Positions 10,214 to 20,061 of a stretch of 64,000 nucleotides of DNA are shown one piece after another. A program made the translations under genes and the position numbers. The stretch spans positions 765,576,330 through 765,640,329 of the forward strand of contig NC_081408.1 of the NCBI RefSeq assembly GCF_030272615.1, in the 5' to 3' direction. Within the stretch, counting starts at the first letter, position 1. Each line of letters starts with the position of its first letter. Below the pieces are notes generated by a model, which saw nothing but the letters and a program-made list of their open reading frames with translations, ran no database searches and was not told where the DNA came from. The stretch is from Cryptomeria japonica. Lineage: Eukaryota; Streptophyta; Pinopsida; Cupressales; Cupressaceae.

Positions 10214-11054
10214 GCCCAAACATTTCATTTGTAAAAGATAATTTAGAATTAGAGAGAGATAGTATAGAAATAGTTGAAAGTAGTTAGTAGATAGAGAGTA
10301 GAATAGGAGGACAAGGCAAGAATTGTTGCCATTGATTGTAAACAAACTCCATTTTCATTGAAGTAATGGTGAAATATGTCGTTTTCTTGCAATTTGCATG
10401 GTTTCTTGTTTAGTCTTCAATCTTAGATGGTAGATAATTAGATGAATGGAGGAAATGTGCTTGATTGATGGTGAAATTCGTATATCCATACTACTAGCAG
10501 TTTGTTGATTGCAGACTTGCCTTGCGTAGTCAACTGGAATCGTTCAGCCTAAGCTCAATTTCGATTTGTCGCCTCTTCATTGATATGCATCAACTTGGAT
10601 GGTATCTATGCCTGCGGTGATGATTTGAACATCATAAAGCTTCCCATAGAAGATCGCACTAGTCTTGTGTAGATGTTCCATTGATGTCAAAACAAGACCT
10701 AGTTAGAGTTTCATCAAAAATCAATCATTGCTCCTACATTCTTAGTATTAGGATTAGATCCTCTCTTCACCCCCATCCTTTTCCCATTTTTTAATCTAAG
10801 CTAGTAAGAGCTTGTGTTCTAGCAAAGCAGATCGGAAATTCAATGTAAGTCCCCTTGTGATTCCAGCAAATCACATTATACCACGGCGAGCTTATCCACA
10901 TGTAGAGACCCTACCAAAAGGAACCTTGGAGTCATCCTAACTGATCCTTCATGCGAATCTTCAGCAATTAGAGGCTTTATTCAAGAGAGGATAAGATACC
11001 CTTAGGTATTTTATTCTGTGTATGATGGTGTACAAAATACACGTCAACAAGTCC

Positions 11055-11326
11055 CCACTATGCCTTCACAAAAGACTATCCGATTCCTAAAAAAGAACAC
11101 AACCAAGTCTAGTCATCGGACTCATAAGTTCCTATGTCAAACTCTTCTTGAACTAAACAACAATTGAGATAAGATATTTGAATGCTAAGAGGAGTATTTA
11201 GAAGGCTCTTTTATGATCCAATCAAGTTTGGAGTGGGTTTGAGTTGGTCGACAAAGGTATTTACCCTTTTCTAATTTTGACTAAATACTAGAATGTAAGT
11301 GTTATGCTAACCTTTTTCTCTCACTT
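11055..11326. other. Spacer between unit A and the TRIM
   Basis: No gene or repeat seen. It continues the DNA interrupted at 7846 by unit A. The five bases 11327-11331 (CCTGA) are the left target duplicate of the TRIM. Confidence 0.5.
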
Positions 11327-11342
11327 CCTGATGTTGAGACAT

Positions 11343-11414
11343 GGACCAGCTAGGACTCGAACCTAGGACCTTCCATAACGTTGTTGGTGTGCTCTACCAC
11401 TGAGCTACTGGCCC
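11343..11414 (-). other. tRNA-like domain, TRIM LTR copy 1
   Basis: 72 nt on the minus strand. It has a 7-bp acceptor stem GGGCCAG/CTGGTCC (one G-U pair), D-arm AGCTCAGTGGTAGAGC, and T-arm CTAGG-TTCGAGT-CCTAG. The A box (TAGCTCAGTGG) and B box (GGTTCGAGTCC) match the RNA polymerase III consensus. The anticodon stem pairs poorly (CACCA against TATGG) and there is no T-run terminator, so it is probably not a working tRNA. It is a tRNA-derived part of the LTR. Confidence 0.8.
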
Positions 11415-11542
11415 CTCTTGGACCAGTCCATCGTCGGTCCGGGTATGGCTTATTTCCAACACCAACACCCCCCCTTAAGCCACACCTCTCATGTGCTTGG
11501 GGCTCCTAGCCTGGACCTGGCTCTGATACCATGTTGAGACAT

Positions 11543-11614
11543 GGACCAGCTAGGACTCGAACCTAGGACCTTCCATAACGCTGTTGGAGTGCTCTACGAC
11601 TAAGCTACTGGCCC
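11543..11614 (-). other. tRNA-like domain, TRIM LTR copy 2
   Basis: The same 72-nt structure 200 bp further on. Acceptor and T arms are identical. The D-arm is altered (AGCTTAGTCGTAGAGC), which weakens the A box. The loop differs by one base (ACAGCGT versus ACAACGT). Confidence 0.78.
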
Positions 11615-11876
11615 CTCTTGGACCAGTCCATCGTCGGTCCGGGTGTGGCTTATTTCCAACACCAACACCTGACCCTACAAAATAATGTTACATTCTATTT
11701 TGTATTATAACTATTTTCCATGACAATTTTTTTTCAAACCGTACTATTTTTTTTTCTATGCTAAAATCAGCGATGACAAGTTAAATACTAGGCAACATGA
11801 GGAAGACCCTAATGGAAGCCTAGTACTCCAAGCAATGCCAAGGGCAAGGTAAATTGTAAATTTTGCTAGCATCCTA

Positions 11877-12064
11877 TGGCACAAAGAATCAATAGGTTGA
11901 AATAGCACCTTGTTTGGATATCTAGATGTTAAGGTGTGTTCTAATGTACCCAATGAGATTAGAAGAGAAATGGCACAAGGAATCAATAGGCTAAAGCAGC
12001 AGCTTGGTTGGATATCTAGATGTTAAGGTATGTTATGATGTACCCAATGAGATTAGAAGAGAAA
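11877..12064. repeat. 94-bp tandem duplication in the BED region
   Basis: TGGCACAA(A/G)GAATCAATAGG begins at 11877 and again at 11971. Both copies run through GGATATCTAGATGTTAAGGT and CCCAATGAGATTAGAAGAG. It duplicates the end of the BED-finger region and would add a second partial finger if translated. Confidence 0.88.
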
Positions 12065-12419
12065 TGGATGCACTACTTACTAGTTTTAATATAAAAAGCG
12101 ATGATGAATGCCAATCCCAATTCATTTACAAATTTCTTTATTCGCATGTGAATTCATCACCTGCTTTCCTCTATTGCTAAGACACGTGAGAATTCTAGTT
12201 GTCTTCCTTCTTCACTCAATTTCTTTTTTCCTCGCTATGTTCTAAGAGCATAACCTTCACTTGAAGGTATCATTTGGAATAAAGAGAAAGGATGGTAGCA
12301 ACAAACTCTTATTACTAGAATAGCATACCTTCAATGTGGCAAAAAACCCATATTGGGAAGGGTCGATAAATGTATTGAAAATTGTCAATAAGAGTTTTAA
12401 GACTTCAACAATTAAGGAT

Positions 12420-13135
12420 TTGATTGGGCCATTGCTAGTTGAAGCTATTTAAAAAAATGGTGTATGATTGATGATCAAAAGAAAGTATAGCAGAGAAAAG
12501 GCTATGGTATCTTGTAAATGGATGGATAGATGGCCAAAGTAGGCCTTTCAACTTTTTCAGCTTGAGTGGCACCTGGGTGTTCTTAAAGTCTTTGCATGCC
12601 TCAAATGAAATCAAAAATGTTGAGACTTTGTCCAATTTGTTAGACAAGGTGGTCCAAGAGCTTTGGATTGAGAATGTTGTTTGTAATGTCATGGATATTA
12701 CAACATATGTAGCTACAAGGAAACTTATTATGGAGAGGCATCCCTCTATTTCTCAAAGTCCTTGTGCTACACATTGCTTGGGTTTGATACTAGAGGACAT
12801 TGAGAGGATTCGATCGGTCAAAAGTGTGGTTGAACACACGAGAAAAGTTACCAAATTTATCTACAACCATACTTTGGTCCTTTCTTTGATGAGAAATCAC
12901 ACAAGTGGCAAAAGCTTGTGCAACCAAAGGTGACATAATTTGTCACCAACTTCCTCACTTTGCAAAGGATTATAGCCACCAGTCCTTTCAAGGAGATGTT
13001 TGTAAGCATGTCTAGATGTACTCTTCATATTCCAAAGAAAAGTTAAAACAAAGCGAAAGTTGGAAGAACAATTTTTTGAGTTGTCCATCAAAAATGGAAA
13101 TGAGTTACATAAATAACAATTATATACCAAAGTTT
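12420..13135 (+). pseudogene. DUF659 core of the hAT transposase
   Basis: The best-preserved part is the frame 12562-12933 (SGTWVFLKSLHASNEIKNVE, HCLGLILEDIERI, TKFIYNHTLVLSLMRNHT). This is the DUF659-hAT arrangement in which a conserved Asp-rich core is followed by the HCL(D/G)L(M/I)LEDI and YNH blocks. Upstream words WMDRWPK and FNFFS are counterparts of SDGWTDGQ...NF in another frame. The frame then breaks after KSLCNQR (tga at 12931), but LSPTSS and FIFQRKVKTKRKLEEQF follow in other frames. Not functional. Confidence 0.85.
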
Positions 13136-13284
13136 AAGCCTTTTCAAAAACCCACTTTTACCTCATAGATTACTAATCCAATCTTAGAAAAAAATATAAA
13201 CATAAATTTTTTAAGGAATTATCTATTTGTTGTTGTTTTTGTTAGTTAATTTTATAATAATTCAAAATTTATTTTCAATTTTAG

Positions 13285-13476
13285 GTGAGAAGGTTCTACA
13301 TTTGGTGGATAGGGATGGCATGCCAATGGGTTACCTCTATGAGGCCATGGATGGAGCCAACGAGATCATTTTGCATTATTATGGTGATAACCAAAATTAT
13401 GAGATAATATGGTGCATCATTGATCATTGACAAGCAAACCAACTCTACTAACTAGTACATGCCTTGGCCTGCTACC
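13285..13476 (+). pseudogene. hAT exon left of unit B
   Basis: GEKVLHLVDRDGMPMGYLYE, MDGANEII and ALACYL follow an intron-like 3' splice site. This is the 'mpv lGylYeamdrakeai' and 'HaaayfLNPk' part of hAT transposases. Unit B was inserted at CTACC inside the ACYL-NPK block, and the reading resumes at 20914 (LNPKILLA). Confidence 0.8.
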
Positions 13477-13871
13477 TGTTGTGACCATTTCACACATCGC
13501 CCCATTAAAATGGGGACCCCCTCTTTTCGCTTTTGTTTTGCCTGTTCTTCTCTCCGCTTTTAGGGTTTTGAGTGAGTGAGTGGTCTGTCTGAACTAAGGC
13601 TAAACCTTAGGGGTTTCTTTTTGATGTTTTTCAAGCTGAGTCCAGTCTTTTTTTTTTAAGTTATTAAGCGTCCTTCCGAAGATTGGGATTGTCAAAGTAA
13701 GGTGTGCTTGTCAGGAGTTAGATAGGTCTCAGGTTAGGTCTAGTCAAGGTTTTTTGGGGTAAAATTCAAATTTTGTTCAAGTGTTAGCATTTTGAAGATG
13801 AAATTGTATATTTTTGCCTAGGTAAATTTTGATCAAATTTTGGAGGCAAGATGATACCTGAAACAACAAAA

Positions 13872-15840
13872 GTGCTCCTGTCCCTCTCCAAGGGACCAAG
13901 GCGAATTTCATTCTAAGTGCAATTTCTTATTTTGCAAGGGCTTGCTAACTGATTCCTGGCCTTGAAGATGACCTAACTCTGCCTTGTGAAATGTTTGGAG
14001 ACTTAAATTTTGAATATTTTAGCCAGAAAGGACAAAAGCGCTCCTGTCCCTCACCTAGGGACGAGGGCGAAAATGTTATTTTATGCATATTTGTCACTGA
14101 CTTTTCTATTTTGTTTTGTGCAGGGTCTCCCAGAGTGATGATCGAACGTGACTTGGTACATTTGAAGATTTTGAAGGCACAAAAATGGTGAATTTTGAAG
14201 GTTGAAGGAAAAAATGCTCCTGTCCCTCACTCAGGGACCAGGGCGAAATTTTGAATTCCCTCATCTCGCAGTGAAAATAGGCCAAGTGTTGGATATGAAT
14301 GGAAAACAAGTGATTTTCTCCACCCGCCTGAAGAGGTTTTAGCTTGGAAAAGTGAAGGATTTTGTTTGAATCATCAAAAGTGCTCCTGTCCCTCTCCAAG
14401 GGACCAAGGCAAAGTGCTCCCGTCCCTCACTGAAGGACCAGGGCGAAAGGCTTATTTAAGTTATTCCTGGCCTTGTTTGGTAAAATTGAGACATCAAAGG
14501 CATAGTGGAGGACGAAATGAACATGATAAAGCATCCAGACTTGATTGAAAACAATGAAATGATGAAGTTTTTGCCTAGAAGGTCAAAAGTGCTCCCGTCC
14601 CTCACTGAAGGACCAGAGCACTTTTCTTTATATGCAGAATTTTAGACCTTTTTTGGACATTAACTCTTATTCGTAGCGTGAAGTAAAATGAAATCTTCCC
14701 TAGCAAAGGAATTTTGAGGTGAAAAGTGAGACAATTTGGCTTAGAAGGCAAAAAGTGCTCCTGTCCCTCACTGAAGGACCGGAGCTTGAATTTCAAATTT
14801 GCACTATTTTTGCACGATCAAGACAATTTTACGATTTGAAGAGGTCAAGGGAGGCATGTTTTGTCCATTGAATATAATTTAAGTGGTCTACAAAGGAGTA
14901 AATCAATCCAAATGACAAAAAGTGCTGTTGTCCCTCACTGAAGGACCATGGCACTTTTTCAAGTTTCTCCTCTTTGTTTGATATTTTATGGCAAAACTTG
15001 ACTTGGATGGGAAGGACGAATGATGTTTTATGCCTTAGACGCAATTGAGAGGTTTAAAGAACAAAGAAGTATGCCAAGATGAAAAAGTGCTCCTGTCCCT
15101 CTCCAAGGGACCAGAGCGATTTTCCAAAAAGTGCTCCTGTCCCTCTCCAAGGGACCAGAGCGATTTTCCAAGAAAGTATAAATCTCTTGCAAAGACGAGG
15201 CAAGTTTGTGATTGAAATGAATGGAAGAGGACATGATTAGCCCATTGAAGATAATTTGGGAAGCTAGCAAAGGACGGATAAGCTTGAAGTTGAAAAAGTG
15301 CTCCTGTCCCTCACTGAAGGACCAGAGCGCTTAACATGTTATCTAGCCTTTCTCACCAATTTTGGACAAATTGAGGCCAAGGCGCAAGTTTGAAAAAGTG
15401 TTTAAAATGCCTTGAAGTGGAATTGAGATGCAAGAGTTGCAAATTTTGACGACAACTGGCAAAAGTGCTCCCGTCCCTCACCAAGGGACCAGGGCGCAAT
15501 TTCCAAATATGACCATTTACCTTGCATTTTGAAATGATATTTTTATTACCAAGGCTCAAGATGGAGTGAAATGTGATATTCTACGCCTGGAGGCTAATTC
15601 GAAGTTGATATGATCAAGAATTCATGCAATGGACTCAAAAGTGCTCTTGTCCCTCACTGAAGGACCAGGGCGCTTTTTATGAAACAACAAATTCCCTCCG
15701 AGATTATGCTAAGGCAAAGTTGTGTGAGATGGGAAGGATCTTCTAAAGCATGGTGAACGAAGGTTTGACTTCAAAAAATTGAGAATCCTAGCCTAAAAAT
15801 GAAAAAGTGCTCCTGTCCCTCCCCAAGGGACCAGAGCGAA
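13872..15840. repeat. Periodic imperfect-palindrome array in unit B
   Basis: Fourteen copies of GCTCC(T/C)GTCCCTC...GGGACCAGGGCG start at 13874, 14040, 14216, 14382, 14416, 14591, 14757, 14924, 15089, 15133, 15300, 15467, 15643 and 15809. Steps are 166, 176, 166, 34, 175, 166, 167, 165, 44, 167, 167, 176 and 166. The DNA between is mostly diverged, with faint shared words (GGCAAAATTGA, GGAAGGACGAA), so this looks like an old ~166-bp tandem array in which only the palindrome stays conserved. The motif itself ends with GAGCG or GGGCG and begins with CGCTC or TGCTC. Confidence 0.93.
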
Positions 15841-16185
15841 GTTATTGGCATTCTTTATTTTGCCATATCCCAACGTTGACATCCTCCAAATCGCATGAAA
15901 TGCCAAAATCATCAACTTGATATAAAAAAAAAAAAAAAAATTAATTAAATTGGCATTTAATAAAGGTGCATAGCATTTAATAAATTAATTTTGAGCCTCA
16001 AAAAATCGATTTTTTATTATTAAGGCATTTGAAATTAATTTTTGTGAAATTAAAATTAAAAAGGGAGCGCTAGAGGTATCATGTTTTATTATTTTATTAG
16101 GTCGGCCTCTTGTTTTTGCAAATTTATTTATTTTTTGGCCTATTTTGCCAAGTCGGCCTATGGGGAGATGAAGTGGTGAGTGCCC

Positions 16186-16192
16186 TATATAA
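16186..16192 (+). promoter_or_regulatory. TATA box upstream of the unit B frame
   Basis: TATATAA in CCCTATATAATAAGGG, about 470 bp before the start codon of the long frame and directly after the palindrome array and AAGTCGGCCTATGGG. Unit C keeps AAGTTGGCCTTGAG and a CTATAAAGC motif (33600-33608) in the matching place. Confidence 0.55.
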
Positions 16193-16659
16193 TAAGGGTG
16201 TTTTGAGCAATTTAATCCATCATTCATTCATTATTTCAAGTGCGAACTTGGAGAACAAGGAAGAAGGTGCGAAAGCTGGTCTAGTTGGAGCGAATTATCC
16301 TAAGTGTTGGAGGCTTAAGGTGGTGGGTTGATGTTTGTGAAGACTAAAGGAGGCGCCTTTTGCTAAAAGGAAGACTTTGATCTTCATTTTGCCTAGCCAA
16401 AATTCACCTCATTTTTGCATCATTTTTTAGAGTTAATTCCCAAGTGGAGGTATGGCGAGATCACCCTAGACACCATTATTGAAGATTTGAATTTTGCGCT
16501 TTGTTTTGAAAATCCTAAGTTTGATTTAGTTAATTAGGAAATGATAACTCAAGATTTATCATGAAGTTTCCTAATTAAAATCTTAAATCTTCCTTTCTAC
16601 TCTATATTTCTACGTTGTGAAATATGTTACTCATTATGAAATGTTGTGTAGGTGTCAAG

Positions 16660-18768
16660 ATGGCAACCCCAAAGGCAGGAGCATCCACTAGTCGTCCAGC
16701 TCTCATGAAAGAAGATCAGAGGAATGAAGAATTGGAGACCAAGATCGTGTCCAAGTGGAGCAACATTGGAGATACCAACTTGGGAAACTTCAGTGTGAAG
16801 AAGTTTCGGGAGGTCCCTTACATTGGCAAGCCATCACCTGTCGCAAAGAGAATAATTGAAAGTGGCATCATCAAGGCGGTCGGTTTCCCTCCAGCAGTCC
16901 AGTGCCATGAGCTGATGATCGAGTGTGCTCGCCATTATGACCCACAATCAAGATCGATCGTATCCAAGGAATGGAACACTTTGGCATACCTTTCGGAGGA
17001 GGCTATAAGTGAAGCTCTCCATCTTCCAGAGCATAAAGATATGATTTACAAAAGCCTAGAAGGAGCCAGGTCGATGTATGAAGATGATCCAGACTCTTGC
17101 TTGAGCATCATCAATAAAAATTGGTTACTCAAAAGTCGTCCTCGCCTGAGCAAGATTCCCAACACACCACATAGGATCGACTTCTAGGAGGAGTACAGAG
17201 ATTTGATAACTTTGCTCAATCGAGTTACAGGGGCTTCTCAAGCCTTCTATTTTGAGAAGTGGATGTTCTACTTCATCCAAGTGATAGTTCAAGGAAAAGG
17301 AACGATTCATTGGGCTAGAATTATTAGCCATTGCTTGGACGTGCAGTTAAGAAGACTAAAGGCTACCAAGTCATTTCACATGAGCTCATACGTCATATAT
17401 GCCTTGATCAGGAGTTTCGAATATGCAGGACTACCTCACAGAGGAGTGATCGGAAGAGGACCCGGAGAAGTGAGAGTTTGTGACTCTTATGTTCATTTAC
17501 ATCATCCGCCAGGAAGTGACTACAAGTTAGTCAATGATACCTTCACGATGAACATCACTAGGATATTGCAAGGCGGGATTCACAATCGACTATCTCCAGA
17601 TGCACAAGAGCTTGTAAAGAGGTATGGTGCTTGGTTCATCCAGTTTCAAAAGTTTACTTATATCAGAGTTCATGGGTGTCCTTCACCTCCCTACATGTTG
17701 CCGAGGTATCCGACAGACAAGATAGTGCTACTTGAGGTGACTAGGCAGTTGGCAGACTATGCGAAGGCATTCAGACACAGGCATAGAAATGGAGCTCCCG
17801 TGCCCATCATATTGGGGAATTCAGTTGAGGTATGTCCTAATGCTCTAGCCTTGGATGATGCAGAGAGGGAGTTGGCCTCATATTCATTCACGTTCTTTGC
17901 CTTAAGGGAGAATTTTGATCCTTATGGGTATATAGAAGAGACATATGGTAGGAAGTACAAGCACGAATTTCAGGTAGAAGACTTTTGGATGAATCTCTCA
18001 AGTGATTTAGAAGTGAAACAAAAGATGCATTCCAGATTCCCTTTAGATTTCATCAGGAAATGCAAAATTTACAGAGTGGCCGATCAAGCTCAGGACAGTG
18101 GCAGGCATCTCCAGTCATCCTATGACAGAGAAGACAAAGCAGTGAAGATAAATTGGAACGAGCCTGAGATTATAGACTTGAGAGCTTTGATGGCTCCAGT
18201 TTTGTCATGTACTCGAAGATGGGTGGATGTACAACATCAAAAGTTAAGAGAACAAAACGTACCAATGACTTATACTTTGGAGGAAAGACCAGAAGAAGGA
18301 GGAGCAAGCGCAAGTGAAGACAATTCTCATCCTAGAGGCGCAAAGAGGAAAGAAAGACCCGAGAAAAGGGAACCCTCCAAGAAGAAGCAAGAGGCTAATC
18401 AAGATCGCTCATCAGGTACATCATCTCGACATGAGAAAAGGACAAGTCAAGTTGAAGGACAAGAGATGACGATACCTGAGGTGGATGAGTCTATGGAGTC
18501 AATAGTACAGAATGATAGACCTGAAAAAGGGAAGGCACCTCAGCATTCGTCAAGTCGATCTCCCCAAGTCAATGAGCTACATGAAGACAAGAATGATGAT
18601 GAAGTGACATCTCCTCTTCGAGAAGACGAACCATTGCCTAAAGAAATACAAGTTAGAGAGACGAGATCCGCCATTCTAGATTGGTTGAAGGAGAGATTGA
18701 CAAGGGTGATTGTGATTGAAGATGAAGATAATGTAATTGACTTAGAGAGCCTTGTAGGAAATTCTTAG
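16660..18768 (+). pseudogene. Unit B protein, N-terminal part (unknown family)
   Basis: Codons 1-702 of a long frame starting MATPKAGAST; this start matches the MAGAQQ start of unit C. One in-frame TAG (17185-17187, codon 176) lies where unit C has Lys. Up to codon ~540 the protein is globular, with blocks shared with C: GFPPAVQCHELMIECA, LAYLSEEAISEALHLPE, NWLLKSRP, FEKWMFYF, FHMSSYVIYALIR, YMLPRYPTDKIV, FIRKCK and TRRWVDVQ. Next comes a charged linker with a basic, nuclear-signal-like KRKERPEKREPSKKK (codon ~560), then acidic tandem SUMO-interaction-like motifs VIVIEDE and VIDLE (codons 683-697). No gag zinc knuckle, protease or transposase motif. Not recognised; possibly a chromatin or nucleic-acid binding factor (inference). 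Confidence 0.7.
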
Positions 18769-19860
18769 GAAGTAACAGAGAAGAAGAAGGCCACCAAGAT
18801 GTCCAAGATGATCAGAGATGAGACAGGGTCCAGGAAGTTGCAGATAGCTACACCGGCAGTGGACAAGTATGAAGGTGAAATCCTTGCAGAAGAGTATGAT
18901 GTAGAAACATTTGAGCTTGGTCCACTCACGACTGAGCGGGCACTGGATGAGGCAACCGATTCATTTGAAGCACTTAAAGACAAGCTTAAGGAAGAAATGG
19001 AAAAGAATAGAAAGCTTGAGAGAGAGAGAGGTGCTTGGAGAGGCTACTTTAGCCATCTCAATCAGCCCTTGGGACGTCAGGATCCGGCAGTGTCTCCTGT
19101 GCAAGCACTACCCCTTGAATCAGTTGGCGAGGCAAAGAGAGTCAAGAGCTTACTTCAGCTTATGAGCTCTTGGATTAACAAATCCCATACAGTTGTCGTT
19201 GAATTTGCAACAAGAATGATGCAGACAATCCACCGAGCTATCCAGGTCCTTGAGATCGTCCACAACCTAATGATAACAGTAGCCGCTTTCGCTCACACTA
19301 GAGATGTTATCATTCCTGTTCTGCAAGTAATCAGGCAAACACCAAGGAAGATCTTAGCACAAGAAAAGATAATGGATGGAGGAGCTCATAATTTACTTCA
19401 GTGGTCAACTCTACTCCAGATGAAAGAAGTTCTTTTCGAGGATATCAGCACCAAATGCAATCAAGTTGAAGGCATCATCCATCCAATTCAAGACAAGGTG
19501 TTTGAGGTGTTATGTACCATTCTTGGCAGGAGGATCGAAGTTGAGACAGATGTGGACCTTCAAGAGTTGGAAGAAAGGGTCAAGGTCATCTTTTGCAAAG
19601 ATGAGAATGTCATCACAGATGGGCAACGGGATCAAATGTTCACTACTATGCTCCTAATTGAGAAGATCAAAGAACTCGAACCTGGATGGGATGCGACTCT
19701 TCTCAAGGCCTTTGATCAGGTTATCCACTTGGAGGAACGAATGAGGAATCTTCCCGAGATTCCTATTGCTGAGATTGAAGGAATTGTGTCCAGATTCATT
19801 GCATATGCTAAGAAAGAGAATTGGAAAGGAAATAAGGTTCTAGAAGAGAGGTTGTTGTAG
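18769..19860 (+). pseudogene. Unit B protein, C-terminal helical part
   Basis: It continues the same frame after a single TAG (18766-18768), to a TAG at 19858-19860, so the two parts make one ~1,066-codon frame with no frameshift. Predicted coiled coil near codons 765-790 (LKDKLKEEMEKNRKLERERG). The rest is a mostly helical region with hydrophobic spacing (VVEFATRMMQTIHRAIQVLE, EIEGIVSRFIAYAKK). Unit C has lost this part: its frame runs straight into the right-end sequence. Translation from the Met at 18799 as a separate protein is possible but less likely than one broken gene. No family recognised. Confidence 0.6.
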
Positions 19861-20053
19861 ATGATGTGGCACCTTAATTATCATTGGTCTATGTTTCCTA
19901 GATTTTTGTGCCAATTAAATATTTGGCTATGCATTTAATATTGTTCAACTAAAAAGGGAACTTTTTGTAATAAACCCTAATTAGGGTTTAGGTGTCAAAA
20001 TCTCAGCCGTTAATCTTCTTTTAATCTGGGCCGTTCATTGTAATTGAGGATGC

Positions 20054-20061
20054 TATATATA
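20054..20061 (+). promoter_or_regulatory. TATA box near the right end of unit B
   Basis: TATATATA in GGATGCTATATATACCCTGAC, ~75 bp after CCCTAATTAGGG, followed by GAGATTAGAGGAGATATTATAGAG. It matches the position and surroundings of the unit A TATA box at 10207, so this is the likely LTR-type promoter of the family. Confidence 0.6.

Larger units (their letters stand above)
7851..11049 (+). mobile_element. Unit A: 3.2-kb TGTTG...CAACA element, probable solo LTR
   Basis: Starts TGTTGTGACG, ends ACACGTCAACA, and is flanked by AGTCC on both sides (7846-7850 and 11050-11054). The TG/CA ends, TGTTG/CAACA inverted tips and 5-bp duplication fit a solo LTR from a large LTR retrotransposon. Contents in order: a T-rich U3-like start with the block ATCGCCCCA...TGGGGACCCCC, the palindrome array (8300-9641), a 15-bp repeat (9685-9743), CCCTAATTAGGG (10128-10139), a TATA motif and ~830 bp of U5-like sequence. 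Both ends align with unit B (13477-20913), but A lacks the long frame of B. The short frames here (SCPSPRDQG-type peptides) are translations of the palindrome. Confidence 0.88.
11332..11667 (-). mobile_element. Complete TRIM element with tRNA-like LTRs
   Basis: Two 136-bp direct repeats (11332-11467 and 11532-11667; plus strand TGTTGAGACATGG...CCAACACCAACA) flank only 64 bp. Target duplicate CCTGA lies at 11327-11331 and 11668-11672. Read on the minus strand, the 5' LTR is followed by TGGTATCAGAGCC (initiator-Met PBS), the interior ends in TTAAGGGGGGG (purine tract) and the second LTR follows. All parts of a terminal-repeat retrotransposon in miniature are therefore present in 336 bp. More than half of each LTR is a tRNA-like domain in sense orientation. 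Relics of the same LTR occur at 43-45 kb. Confidence 0.93.

Noticed and set aside
11343-11414. A working tRNA gene
   Set aside because: Acceptor, D and T arms are good, but the anticodon stem does not pair, no T-run follows, and the domain is repeated as part of a TRIM LTR.
8300-15840. CRISPR-like array of regularly spaced palindromes
   Set aside because: Spacing of ~166 bp, plant nuclear context, location inside transposable units and absence of cas genes rule out CRISPR. Regular spacing comes from an old tandem repeat.
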